Below, piece by piece: positions 1 through 8,960 of a DNA stretch of 64,000 nt. The notes beneath the pieces are model-generated. The model had not been told where the DNA came from and searched no databases. It worked only from the letters and a program-made list of their open reading frames with translations. The stretch's first letter is position 1; each line of letters starts with the position of its first letter. This stretch comes from GCA-002793235 sp965267355 (GTDB taxonomy: Bacteria > Bacteroidota > Bacteroidia > Flavobacteriales_E > Vicingaceae). Both the position numbers and the translations under genes were made by a program. The stretch is taken from the NCBI GenBank assembly GCA_965267355.1, contig OZ253956.1:1860001-1924000 (forward strand). Reading direction: 5' to 3'.

Positions 1-1457
1 ATATACCTTTTCCATAAAAGGCACTTTATCTGTTTTCTCGAAATATTCAGGAACATATTCTTCCAGTATAGAAGGAGCAAATGGTCTAAAACTTTCTCTT
101 CGTTTAATTTTAGAGTTTAATAGTTCTTTTGCGTCTGTTCTTCTAGGATCAACTATAATTGATCGATGACCTAACGCTCTTGGACCAAATTCTGCTCTTC
201 CCTGAAACCAGCCAATTACAGCACCATCAACTAATGCGTTAGCTACAGTTTCAATTAATTCTTTATCGTTATATCTGGTGTACTCAATATTTTGAGATTT
301 TAAATAATCTTCAATTTCCTCATTACTCGATTTAGAGCCTGTATAAGCATCATAAATAGGAGGGAGTCTATCGTTTCCTAATTCATGATTGTATAACCAT
401 AATGCAGAGCCAAGTGCAGTCCCAGCATCATGCCCCGCTGAAGGGATATAAACATTTTTGAAAGTTGTTTTCTCCAAAATTTTCCCGTTTGCCACTGAGT
501 TTTGAGCAACCCCACCAGCAATACAAATATTCTCTAAACCAGTTCTTTTTTGTAAATAATTTAAGATGTGAAAGATCAATTCTTCTGTTACTTTCTGAAC
601 AGAAGTAGCAATATCTTTATGTTTTTGAGTTAACTCTTCTCCTTTTTGACGAGCCGGACCTAATAAATTTTCTAGTTCTTTAGAAAAGATAGATTCAATT
701 TTTGGGTCACCATTTTCCCAGCTCATGCTTACACCTTCTTTAGCATGAGTGAAGTATTTGGTATTTAACTCAAACAGACCATTATCTTTAAATAGGATTA
801 CTTTTTTTAATTCATCTACATATTTTGGTTCACCGTAAGGAGCCAATCCCATCACTTTGTATTCATCTCCATAATGAGGGAAACCAAGATATTGAGTTAA
901 AGAAGTGTAAAAAATTCCAGCTGAGTGGGGATAAATAACTTGGTCAATAACATCAATTTTATTGCCTTTACCAGTACCAATCATGGTAGATGTGAAATCT
1001 CCAAAACCATCAATTGACAAAATTGCTGATTCTTCAAATGGAGAAGCAAAAAATGCACTTGCCATATGACTTCTATGATGTTCGATGTTTTTTATTTCAG
1101 CTGTAATAAGTTCTTCAGGTACATTAAGTGCTTTACTTAATTCTGCTTTAGTACTAATAACTTTCTTAGAGTTTTCTAATCTAGCTTTTAGTGATTTAAC
1201 AGTAAGAATAGTTTTTAATGCATGAAATACCTTTTTATGGATGTTAGCAGATGGGTCTCTTGAAATGGTAATGTAATCAACTTGAGTAATATCAATTCCT
1301 ACTTCTCCTAAACAAAATTTGATGGCTTCGGATGGAAATCCTGCCCAATGCTTTATCCTTCTAAATCTTTCTTCTTCTGATGCAGCTATTACTTTGCCGT
1401 TATGTAAAATACAGGCAGATGAATCGCCATGGTATGCATTAATTCCTAATATGTACA
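1..1457 (-). CDS. NodU/CmcH-family carbamoyltransferase (3' end beyond window)
   Basis: The translation begins MYILGINAYHGDSSACIL and continues through EERFRRIKHWAGFP, then IKNIEHHRSHMASAF, then SIDGFGDFTS. This is the layout of O-carbamoyltransferases, with the N-terminal ATPase-fold (Kae1-like) part carrying the HHxxH motif. Further on it has NICIAGGVAQNSVANGKI and GRAEFGPRALGHRSI, the C-terminal carbamoyl-transfer domain. The family moves a carbamoyl group from carbamoyl phosphate to a hydroxyl of a sugar or other small molecule. About 485 residues are visible and the gene is cut by the left edge. It is the last visible gene of the leftward glycan operon, 40 bases after a glycosyltransferase, so a glycan or sugar nucleotide is the likely acceptor (inference). 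The family call is firm; the substrate is unknown. Confidence 0.9.
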
Positions 1458-1497
1458 TTTATTACGTTTTCTTTTTTAACTGGTCTAAATTATGAAT

Positions 1498-2637
1498 TCA
1501 ATTATTAAGTTGAAATAGTTTGTGGTACTCTTCAATTAAATCTTTATTATTGATGATTTCTTGTGCGTAATTATAAGCATTTTGAGCCTTTTCATTTATT
1601 TGAGTTTCACTCATATTAGCTAGTTCATCAATTGCTTTACAAAATAGTTGAGGAGAGTTTAAATCTATATCGTATCCAACATTTATTTCTTTAAGATTTG
1701 TCCATGGTGTTTTATCAGAAATTACAGGAACACATGAATTAACCATTCCCTCTAAAATGCTATGTCCGAAATTTTCTCCTGTTGATGGTAAATAAATCGT
1801 ATGGTAATTTTTCAAGGTATCATCTAGTAATTCATGATTTAAACTTCCTTTATAGTTAACAACGATGTTTGAGGGTAATTGGTTGATGGCTTTTTTACAT
1901 TGTTCAAAATATTCTTGGTTATATACAGGCCCAAATAAGTCAAACTCAATGTTTGTTCTACAATCTTTTAACACATCTAATGCATATAAGGTATTTTTTT
2001 CAGGAGCTATTCTGCCAACAGAAACTATTTTTAAACTCCCCGATTGTTTTGGTTTTAGTATTAATCTGTTGTTTTTCTTTTCTGGAAGGTTAGGAGCTGT
2101 AATAATGGAAGTGCTACTTCCAAAGTTGTTTATAATGTCTTCTTTTTCTTGTAAACTAGTTGCATGAAAAATGGATTTATTAAACAATCCAACAGTTTTC
2201 ACTATTGAAAGAAATACCTTTTTTTTATGACTTTTAACTGATAAGGATCCTTTTGAGAGCATCCCTCTAACAGCAACTATAGTTTTTATACCTTTTTTTC
2301 TCGCTATACGAATAGGAGTAAGGGTATATTTAGGAGAATATAAGCTATTACAATAAATAATCTGAGGGTTAACTTGTTCAATAAGTTTTTTAAATGAGTT
2401 TTTATTTTGGTTGTTAATGGATTGATAATAAACTTGTGCTCCATCAACGTCATTCCACTCATTACTTTTGATGCTTTCGTAAGGTTTGATTTCCAAATAA
2501 TCAGTATCCCTTGTAATTACATAAAAATCGTATGAATTTTTTAGATGGGTAATTAAATTGCTTACAGAACGGATAGGTCCTCCTGCTTTGTAGCCTGGTT
2601 TATACCAATCTATACATATTAAAATTTTGGGTTTCAT
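1498..2637 (-). CDS. glycosyltransferase family 4 (GT-B)
   Basis: The protein starts MKPKILICIDWYKPGYKAGG, a typical GT-B N-terminus with a glycine-rich acceptor-side loop, and has the donor-binding C-terminal half with SVGRIAPEKN and PSTGENFGHSILEG, the EX7E-like region of GT4 enzymes. An in-frame ATG 51 bases further upstream exists, but it lies inside the preceding deacetylase gene. Starting at 2637 gives the usual coupled arrangement in which the stop TAA and the ATG share one base (TAATG), so this start is preferred, giving 379 residues. It should transfer a sugar from a nucleotide-sugar donor to the growing glycan at the cytoplasmic face. Donor and linkage cannot be told from the sequence. 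Confidence 0.9.
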   Translation of the reverse strand: MKPKILICIDWYKPGYKAGGPIRSVSNLITHLKNSYDFYVITRDTDYLEIKPYESIKSNEWNDVDGAQVYYQSINNQNKNSFKKLIEQVNPQIIYCNSLYSPKYTLTPIRIARKKGIKTIVAVRGMLSKGSLSVKSHKKKVFLSIVKTVGLFNKSIFHATSLQEKEDIINNFGSSTSIITAPNLPEKKNNRLILKPKQSGSLKIVSVGRIAPEKNTLYALDVLKDCRTNIEFDLFGPVYNQEYFEQCKKAINQLPSNIVVNYKGSLNHELLDDTLKNYHTIYLPSTGENFGHSILEGMVNSCVPVISDKTPWTNLKEINVGYDIDLNSPQLFCKAIDELANMSETQINEKAQNAYNYAQEIINNKDLIEEYHKLFQLNN

Positions 2638-3401
2638 TAATATTTTTTGCCTTGTGATAAAAAATAATTTACGTGATTGATTGGCCAATCTCCCTCAATG
2701 TGTCTTCTGTTTATGATTTTTGAGTTGTTGTTTGAATAATACTGCGTGTAATTATCACAACTAAAAACATAATCATGCTCGTTTAATGCAATATCTAAAG
2801 CTTCCTTGTCAATATCATTCATACTACCATAAGTCCAGGCAAAATGCTTACAACTACTACCTAATTCTTCTTCTATTTTAATTTTAGAATCAATGATTTG
2901 TTGGTTTAAATCATTATCGTTTAACCCTACTAATTTAATATGGTCATAGGTGTGATTCCCAATAATAAACCCTTGCTGATGTAGTTCTTTTATTTGTTTC
3001 CAAGTCATAGGGCTTTTCTTAATATGCACTTTGTTTTGTTGGAAATCATTTATGTAAGATTCAGTTCCCTCAATAAACCTAGGGTTAATAAAAAAAGCAG
3101 CATTAGTGTTAAAATTGGTTAGTACCGGTGCAATCTTGGTGTAGCATTCTTCAAACCCATCATCAAAACTAAAAGCAATACATTTTTTGTTTTTTACTTG
3201 TTTAGTTTCTATTAGTTCAAGGGCTTCTTCAAATTTAACAATATCAGCATGTTGATTTAATTTGGTTAAAAGATTATGAAAAATTTCAGCAGATGCGTCT
3301 AATCTTGAAATGTAATGGCTATTAAGAATGTGTACTCCTTCAGAAATAGATTTAGTACTTCCTGATATGGATAAAAATATGTTTCTTAAAATTGTTCGCA
3401 T
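2637..3401 (-). CDS. polysaccharide deacetylase family protein (NodB homology)
   Basis: This 254-residue protein has the NodB-type catalytic signature: AFSFDDGFE near residues 76-84 (the catalytic Asp-Asp pair) and GNHTYDH near 148-154 (the metal-binding His pair). Family members remove N- or O-acetyl groups from carbohydrates with a divalent metal. No signal peptide is obvious; a short hydrophobic N-terminus is present but is followed by polar sequence. It sits 8 bases after the GNAT acetyltransferase gene and is coupled by a one-base overlap to the next glycosyltransferase. An acetyltransferase and a deacetylase side by side suggest adjustable acetylation of the glycan (inference). Confidence 0.88.
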   Translation of the reverse strand: MRTILRNIFLSISGSTKSISEGVHILNSHYISRLDASAEIFHNLLTKLNQHADIVKFEEALELIETKQVKNKKCIAFSFDDGFEECYTKIAPVLTNFNTNAAFFINPRFIEGTESYINDFQQNKVHIKKSPMTWKQIKELHQQGFIIGNHTYDHIKLVGLNDNDLNQQIIDSKIKIEEELGSSCKHFAWTYGSMNDIDKEALDIALNEHDYVFSCDNYTQYYSNNNSKIINRRHIEGDWPINHVNYFLSQGKKY

Positions 3402-3409
3402 TTTAACTA

Positions 3410-4372
3410 TTACCAGGAATCTAAATCAGCTCGATATAAAATCCATTTTTCTTTATCGAATATTTCTGGACAATGACTCAATTCTTTTACAACAATATGT
3501 ATTATTTTTTTAATTCCTTTAAATCGGTTAGCCTTTACAGCGTTTAAACTTATATTATTATTTGGATTTATTGCTATCGAAACTATGGTAATGGATTTTA
3601 TTTTTTTTATTTCTTTAAGTAAGTATTGAAGTCCGTTTGCTAAAAAAGTACTGTCGTAGTTATTGGTGTTAATTTCTCCAATAATTAATTCTCTTATTAT
3701 TTTTTTTCTAATATTTAGTTTTACTCCAAATTGTATTATGCTATCTCCTTCTTGATATGATAAATAATATTTTTTTGATTTATAAAACCTTTTTCTCCAA
3801 TCGGTAAAAGTTGGGGTATCTATTTGATGGATATACTCATTAATTTTGTTTAGATTAGAATGTTTTTCTTCACTTAGAACTTTTTGTAATTTTTCATTGT
3901 TTAAAGGAAAAATAGCAGCAAAAGGGTTGCTAATTTTGATATACCATTGTAAGTCAAGTAAAGCTGTCCATCCATTTTTTTTAAAACCATAGTAGGCAGC
4001 AGGTAAGGGGGTTGCTATTAGGAAATTAGTTTTAGTGTTTTTTATGTTTTCATCTACAAAAGTTAAAATCTTTTTAAAGATTCCATTACCTCTATACTCT
4101 GGCATTACAATAGCATTAACGCCTTTGTAAGAATTATATGTTTTATTATCTAGTTGATAAGGCCATTTGAAAAGAGCGAAAAAACCAGCTACTTTGTTAT
4201 TAGCATCTTCATCATATACAATTACTTTAATTGCATCTTCTTGATATTTATCTTCATAAAATTTTGAAAAAAATGGGACATATTCTTTTATATCATAGTT
4301 GTACTCCTGGCAAATTAAATTCATAACCTGCTCTTTTGCCCACTCCTGATAATATGAAACAACTAACTTCAA
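3410..4372 (-). CDS. GNAT-family N-acetyltransferase
   Basis: The 320-residue protein carries the acetyl-CoA binding motif of GNAT enzymes at residues 90-105 (MPEYRGNGIFKKIL, matching Q/RxxGxG/A). Upstream of it lies the usual beta-strand pair with KVAGFFALFKWPY. The C-terminal half of about 150 residues is not assigned; its second set of strand-rich segments may be a degenerate second GNAT fold, as in Eis-like or Fem-like proteins, but this is uncertain. The start ATG overlaps the stop of the upstream glycosyltransferase by four bases (ATGA). Within a glycan operon it most plausibly acylates an amino sugar or a sugar hydroxyl (inference). Confidence 0.82.
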   Translation of the reverse strand: MKLVVSYYQEWAKEQVMNLICQEYNYDIKEYVPFFSKFYEDKYQEDAIKVIVYDEDANNKVAGFFALFKWPYQLDNKTYNSYKGVNAIVMPEYRGNGIFKKILTFVDENIKNTKTNFLIATPLPAAYYGFKKNGWTALLDLQWYIKISNPFAAIFPLNNEKLQKVLSEEKHSNLNKINEYIHQIDTPTFTDWRKRFYKSKKYYLSYQEGDSIIQFGVKLNIRKKIIRELIIGEINTNNYDSTFLANGLQYLLKEIKKIKSITIVSIAINPNNNISLNAVKANRFKGIKKIIHIVVKELSHCPEIFDKEKWILYRADLDSW

Positions 4373-5346
4373 TTATTTATAATCTTTTGATATAACTGTT
4401 CGTATTTTCTAGCTATTTCTATAGGGTTATATTTTTCAATGTTTCTATAGCCATTACTTATTAACTGGTTTCTATACTCATTGTCATTAATAACCTTTAC
4501 AATACCATCTTTAATATCATCAACATCATAAGGGTTTACGTAATGAGCAGCATTTCCACCTACTTCTGGCATTGATGATGTTTTAGATGTGATGACTGCT
4601 CTTCCTACAGCATTTGCTTCTACAATAGGTAAACCAAAACCTTCATAAAGAGAAATAAAAGCAACTATATCGGTATTAATGTATTCACGATATATCCCTT
4701 TACGATTTAAGTTATATTTATTAATGTAGTTAATTTTATTGCGTTCTAAAAGACTAATAAGTTTCGGAGATAGTTTGCCAATTATTGTAAGTTGTACGTC
4801 TAAACCCACAATAGCATTTATTAGTCTTATGATATTTTTATTTTCTTTTGTTCCTATTTGAAGTATTTTAATAGACTTGTTTAAATGCTTTTTAGGTGAA
4901 GCTTTAAAATCATCAGGATAACAGTTTGGGATTACTACTATCTTATTCTCTTTAAATCCAAATAGTTTTATCAACCTTGATTTAGTGTGGTTTGAGACTG
5001 TGGTAAGCGAGTATGTATTTCTATAAGGTATTTTATAGAATAGAAGTCCAAATAACCATTTTTTTAATCCTTTAAGATCGTGCTCGTAGTGATTTGTATC
5101 ATGAATGGTAAGTATCGTGTTTTTTGTAGGCAAAAAGAGAGAGTAGTAGCCAAGACCACCAGTTAAGTGAATAACATCAGCACGGATTTTTTTTATAGCT
5201 TTTATATTCTTTTGAAATGTAGGATAAGTTTTGTCATAAAAATCTTGATACTTAAATGAAATAAGGTGGTTTTTTATAGTAGTAAATAGGCTTTCAAAAC
5301 TGAAACCATCAAAACTTTTCGATCTATTTAAGAATAAAACTTTCAT
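4369..5346 (-). CDS. glycosyltransferase family 4
   Basis: A 325-residue GT-B protein. The N-terminal half has TILTIHDTNHYEHD and a typical VIPNCYPDDF linker. The C-terminal half has LQIGTKENKNI and SLYEGFGLPIVEANAVGRAV, the EX7E motif that contacts the nucleotide-sugar donor. This pattern is common in GT4 enzymes of O-antigen and exopolysaccharide clusters. It overlaps the genes on both sides by four bases, so it is translated as part of the leftward operon. The sugar added is unknown. Confidence 0.92.
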   Translation of the reverse strand: MKVLFLNRSKSFDGFSFESLFTTIKNHLISFKYQDFYDKTYPTFQKNIKAIKKIRADVIHLTGGLGYYSLFLPTKNTILTIHDTNHYEHDLKGLKKWLFGLLFYKIPYRNTYSLTTVSNHTKSRLIKLFGFKENKIVVIPNCYPDDFKASPKKHLNKSIKILQIGTKENKNIIRLINAIVGLDVQLTIIGKLSPKLISLLERNKINYINKYNLNRKGIYREYINTDIVAFISLYEGFGLPIVEANAVGRAVITSKTSSMPEVGGNAAHYVNPYDVDDIKDGIVKVINDNEYRNQLISNGYRNIEKYNPIEIARKYEQLYQKIINN

Positions 5347-6665
5347 TCAGAAATTGTTAGTTCTTTTTGTTGTATTTTATACAGTGCAATAATTAATCCT
5401 ATGACAAAATAATATAAAAAGTTTTCCAAATAACTATATGTAATATTTTGAATGGTTAAAATACCTGGCATAATATAGATAATAAGAGGGAATAGAAATA
5501 CTTTTATTTCAATAGCTCTACACCATCTTAGTATTTGTATTGCAAAAACAAAGATTGCTAATCTCATCAAAATAACTATTATTCCCCCAAGAACTCCTAA
5601 TTCAAGAACTATTCTTTCTCCTTCTTCTTCAAAATAAAAAGGAATTGGTCTTTTAATAAATCCAAAACTTCCTTGATAAGCCATTCCTATACCATATCCA
5701 AACCACCCAGCATATTCACTGAATTTAAATACATCAATTCTATCTTGCAATCTGAGTTGAATATCAGTATACCCTGTACTTTCGGTTCTATGTCTTGATT
5801 CTGCTTCTTCAAAACGTGTTATAGTAGCATCAACAGGGTCGTTAAATAAGTCAGTTGTAAAATATAATCCAAGCAATGAAATAATACCTAAAGTAAATAT
5901 TACTACGACAGTTTTTCTTAGGTTAGAGAAACTTATAAATACATATATTCCTATAATAAAGAAATTAATTAACATTAAACCAAGAGGTAAACGAGATCCT
6001 GTCATAAACATGTTAATGATTAGAAGCATTAGTGAAGCGGATTCAATAAGAATAGCTTTTCCTTTTAATAATTTATTTAAAACATACCCGGTTAAGAAAG
6101 TTATACTAAACAATAGGTATGCATTATAAATTTTCACAAATGAAAAAACCGATGATATTCTGGTAAAACCAGCAACTCTGGCAACTAATTGTTCTTCATT
6201 AACAAAACCGTTAATAGGATGATCTGTGGGTAAATAAAACTGTATCATTCCTAGTATACAGATGGGAAAGGCAAGATAAGTTAGTATTTTGGCTAGAATG
6301 TTAATTGCTCTTAAATCTTTGAAAAGAAATTGACTAATATGTGTTACAGGTAAAAAAAGTAAATGAACGACCAGACCGATAACACCAACAATCATAGGAT
6401 TTTGATTTCTATTGTTAAAAAAACCATAGATACATAAAACAATAAAGAAGAGTATGAAATAGTGGTAAACATGTTTTACTTTAATTATAGGATATTTCCC
6501 TACTAAAAAAGCAGTATAAGTCATTCCAAATAGTAAATATTTCACATAGAATAAAGGGCCTGCAAGACTAAGAAATAGCCATTTTCTAAAAATACCTTCC
6601 AGCAAAAACCATATCATCGAAAAAATGAAAAGTCTTATAAATCCACTTTGAAGGTTAATTTTCAT
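5343..6665 (-). CDS. O-antigen/exopolysaccharide polymerase-like membrane protein (Wzy-like)
   Basis: The 440-residue protein is strongly hydrophobic, with roughly ten to twelve membrane spans. One large non-hydrophobic loop is rich in charged residues (NDPVDATITRFEEAESRHR, then DRIDVFKFSEYAGWFGYGIG). This matches Wzy and O-antigen ligase proteins, where a big periplasmic loop late in the sequence carries conserved Arg residues. Wzy polymerases join undecaprenyl-linked repeat units in the periplasm. It is the only candidate polymerase in the window, and a flippase (14378) and a Wzc-like protein (11955) on the other arm complete a Wzx/Wzy pathway. A ligase role cannot be excluded from sequence alone. 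Confidence 0.82.
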   Translation of the reverse strand: MKINLQSGFIRLFIFSMIWFLLEGIFRKWLFLSLAGPLFYVKYLLFGMTYTAFLVGKYPIIKVKHVYHYFILFFIVLCIYGFFNNRNQNPMIVGVIGLVVHLLFLPVTHISQFLFKDLRAINILAKILTYLAFPICILGMIQFYLPTDHPINGFVNEEQLVARVAGFTRISSVFSFVKIYNAYLLFSITFLTGYVLNKLLKGKAILIESASLMLLIINMFMTGSRLPLGLMLINFFIIGIYVFISFSNLRKTVVVIFTLGIISLLGLYFTTDLFNDPVDATITRFEEAESRHRTESTGYTDIQLRLQDRIDVFKFSEYAGWFGYGIGMAYQGSFGFIKRPIPFYFEEEGERIVLELGVLGGIIVILMRLAIFVFAIQILRWCRAIEIKVFLFPLIIYIMPGILTIQNITYSYLENFLYYFVIGLIIALYKIQQKELTISE

Positions 6666-7843
6666 AAGGCAATTTCTATTTTATTATATATAGTAGCGGC
6701 AATATTTTTCCAATCATATTGTTCCCAAACTAGGTTGTAATCTTCTTTCCACTTAAAATTAGAGCTAACTTTTTTTATTTCTACAATCCAGTTATTTGCA
6801 TTTTCATTATTGATATGAATTATTGTAGGAAATGCATTATCAACTGACCATTTTATAGGAAAACTAATAACAGGTTTTTTAGCAGCTGCATACTGAATAA
6901 ATTTTAAAGGGACAGAATTGTAAATAAAATCATTACCTAGAGTGTTTTTTAGTGTTAAGCCAATATCTGAAATCGAATAAAGAATATTGGCTTCATCGTT
7001 AGATATAATACCGGTGAAGATAGCATTAGGACTTTCAATGACAGGTAAATTGCCAGCAAGCACAAATACTGTGTTGGGTAAATCTTTTTCTGCTTTTTTA
7101 ATTAATTGTTTTGTAAAAGCTTTATCAAATTTATGAGCCCCACCTATGTATGATACTATTTTTTTATTAATAGGAATGTTGTTCTGTTTTTTAAAGGCAT
7201 TTTTTGTTTGTTGAGATATGTTTGTTATAGCATCGAAATCTGCACCATTACTAATTGGAATGAATTCTGACTTAATATATTTAGTGATACTGTTTTTTGC
7301 ACTTTCAGAAACTATGAAGTTTAGTTTAGAAGAATTAAATTGATTAGTATAATATTGTCTGACATCTTTTAAATTTTTAGCAGGAATGTTAGACCAATTG
7401 ATGTCATCTTGTAAATCGGCATATTCAGGAATGTTCTTATTTAGAGCAGGAAAAAAGTAATAGCCATCAGCATGAAAAATTATATCAGGGTTTATTTGTT
7501 TTACGAGTTTATTTAATGATTTTTTGTTATGGTTTCTCATCCACCTTAATGCTTTGTATTTTCCTACTAGCCTGCCAATAAATGCAGAAATAAATACAGA
7601 GGTATAAACTTCAAAACCAAAATCGCTAGAGCGTATAATTCTATTTTTTTGAACTAATGATTTAAAAAAACATTTAGCACTATTTAAATTACTAACTTTT
7701 TTACCAGACCAAAAAGCACTCCTATTATCTTCCCACATTACTCTGTATAAGTCGCAATGCTTACTCAAGCTTTTGGCAATGTGATAAGAGCGAGAAAAAT
7801 TTGCTGTAATATTATCAGCTGGTATGTATAGTACTTTTAACAA
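6662..7843 (-). CDS. glycosyltransferase, GT-B type
   Basis: A 393-residue GT-B-like protein. It begins MLKVLYIPADNITANFSRSY and has IIFHADGYYFFPAL, SEFIPISNGADFD at the domain linker, then SYIGGAHKFDKAF and VFVLAGNLPVIESPNAIFTG in the donor-binding half. The classical EX7E motif is weaker than in its neighbours; SVPLKFIQYAAAKKPVISFP occupies its place. It overlaps the polymerase gene downstream by four bases and the upstream glycosyltransferase by seven. The role in repeat-unit assembly is clear from fold and context; donor and acceptor are not known. Confidence 0.85.
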   Translation of the reverse strand: MLKVLYIPADNITANFSRSYHIAKSLSKHCDLYRVMWEDNRSAFWSGKKVSNLNSAKCFFKSLVQKNRIIRSSDFGFEVYTSVFISAFIGRLVGKYKALRWMRNHNKKSLNKLVKQINPDIIFHADGYYFFPALNKNIPEYADLQDDINWSNIPAKNLKDVRQYYTNQFNSSKLNFIVSESAKNSITKYIKSEFIPISNGADFDAITNISQQTKNAFKKQNNIPINKKIVSYIGGAHKFDKAFTKQLIKKAEKDLPNTVFVLAGNLPVIESPNAIFTGIISNDEANILYSISDIGLTLKNTLGNDFIYNSVPLKFIQYAAAKKPVISFPIKWSVDNAFPTIIHINNENANNWIVEIKKVSSNFKWKEDYNLVWEQYDWKNIAATIYNKIEIAL

Positions 7844-8952
7844 TTGTTAAGTAAATTTTCAATTCGAGTTATTTGTTTTTGGTAGGTATTATCTGTTGCA
7901 AAATTGATACGTTCTTGTTGTTTTTCTGGGTTATTGTATTCTGTTAAATTATTGCAGACTTCTTTAAGTTTATTAGGTAAATTTTTATTGTCAGTAACCA
8001 TTTCTATTACATTTTTATCTTTATAAGAGTCTATATAATTAGATACAACAACTTTTCCGGTACTTAAATATTCTAAAATTTTATGGCTATTAGAAACATG
8101 TATAGGGAATTTCTTGTGGTCATAGGAAATTAAAAATGCATCAAAAAAATGTAAAATATTTTTTAATTCAGTTTTTGTCATTGCTCCAGTAAAATGAGTA
8201 TTAGGTAATTTTTTGATTTCATCTAATACCTTAAATTTTTTATTTCCACCAATGTTTGATTCTGAATCTGGACCAATAAAAACAAAATTTATATTTGAAT
8301 TTAGTTCTACAGTATTAAAAAGAGCTTCCCAGTCCATCAACTTTATTTGTAAATTTCCAACATAGGCAACATTAGGTTTACTTTTATCAATAAAAAGAGG
8401 AGTATTTGTTTTATTAGCATGAGTTGCAAAAATGTCATCTAAACCATGATTAATAAAATGTTTTTGGGTAGAAGTTTTTATTTCGTTTAATATTTTATGT
8501 GATACAGATAATGTGATATTTGAACTATTAGCAATCTTACTTGTAAATGGCTGAGCTTTTTCGATATAATCTACTGGGTGGAAAATGGAAACTTTTGTGT
8601 CAAATTGCTTTAGATTTTGAAATTTAGACTGGTCAAAACTCCAAACGACATCTATTGGTTGATTAATAAAAAAATTAACTTTATTAATGATTAACTTATT
8701 TTGTAGGTCAATAGCAAAGGAAGGTAATTTGTGGATGCCTTTAACTACTTTTTTTAAGTGAATTAATGTTAAAGAATCTTCTATTTGTTCACTTTTTATA
8801 AAACTATTTTGGTTAGGGTGGGGAGAAGTATGAAGAAAATATACTTGATTCTTTTTACTTAATTCTTTAGCATATAGATGTTTAGAAAGTAAGTTCTTTC
8901 CCCAATCTTCTGGCGAAAGGATAAGAATGGTTTTATTTTTAAACTCAAACAA
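7837..8952 (-). CDS. glycosyltransferase, GT-B type
   Basis: A 371-residue GT-B-like protein beginning MFEFKNKTILILSPEDWGKN. Landmarks are VVWSFDQSKFQNLKQFD, a linker with FINHGLDDIF, VAYVGNLQIKLMDWEAL, NFVFIGPDSESN and the donor-side segment PIHVSNSHKILEYLSTGKVV. The H-K-x-x-E-Y-L-S/A-x-G-K-P/V-V segment is typical of GT1/GT4-like transferases that resemble teichuronic acid enzymes. It lies 8 bases after the amidotransferase gene and overlaps the next gene by seven bases. The specific linkage is unknown. Confidence 0.85.
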   Translation of the reverse strand: MFEFKNKTILILSPEDWGKNLLSKHLYAKELSKKNQVYFLHTSPHPNQNSFIKSEQIEDSLTLIHLKKVVKGIHKLPSFAIDLQNKLIINKVNFFINQPIDVVWSFDQSKFQNLKQFDTKVSIFHPVDYIEKAQPFTSKIANSSNITLSVSHKILNEIKTSTQKHFINHGLDDIFATHANKTNTPLFIDKSKPNVAYVGNLQIKLMDWEALFNTVELNSNINFVFIGPDSESNIGGNKKFKVLDEIKKLPNTHFTGAMTKTELKNILHFFDAFLISYDHKKFPIHVSNSHKILEYLSTGKVVVSNYIDSYKDKNVIEMVTDNKNLPNKLKEVCNNLTEYNNPEKQQERINFATDNTYQKQITRIENLLNNC

Positions 8953-8960
8953 AAAGTAGT

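Noticed and set aside
1865..2167. Plus-strand frame of 100 codons inside a glycosyltransferase gene
   Set aside because: It is antisense to a gene with clear GT4 motifs and has no promoter or recognisable domain.
2638..2688. Longer start for the glycosyltransferase at 1498-2637
   Set aside because: The extra 17 residues lie inside the deacetylase gene and do not resemble a GT-B N-terminus; the TAATG junction gives a better start.
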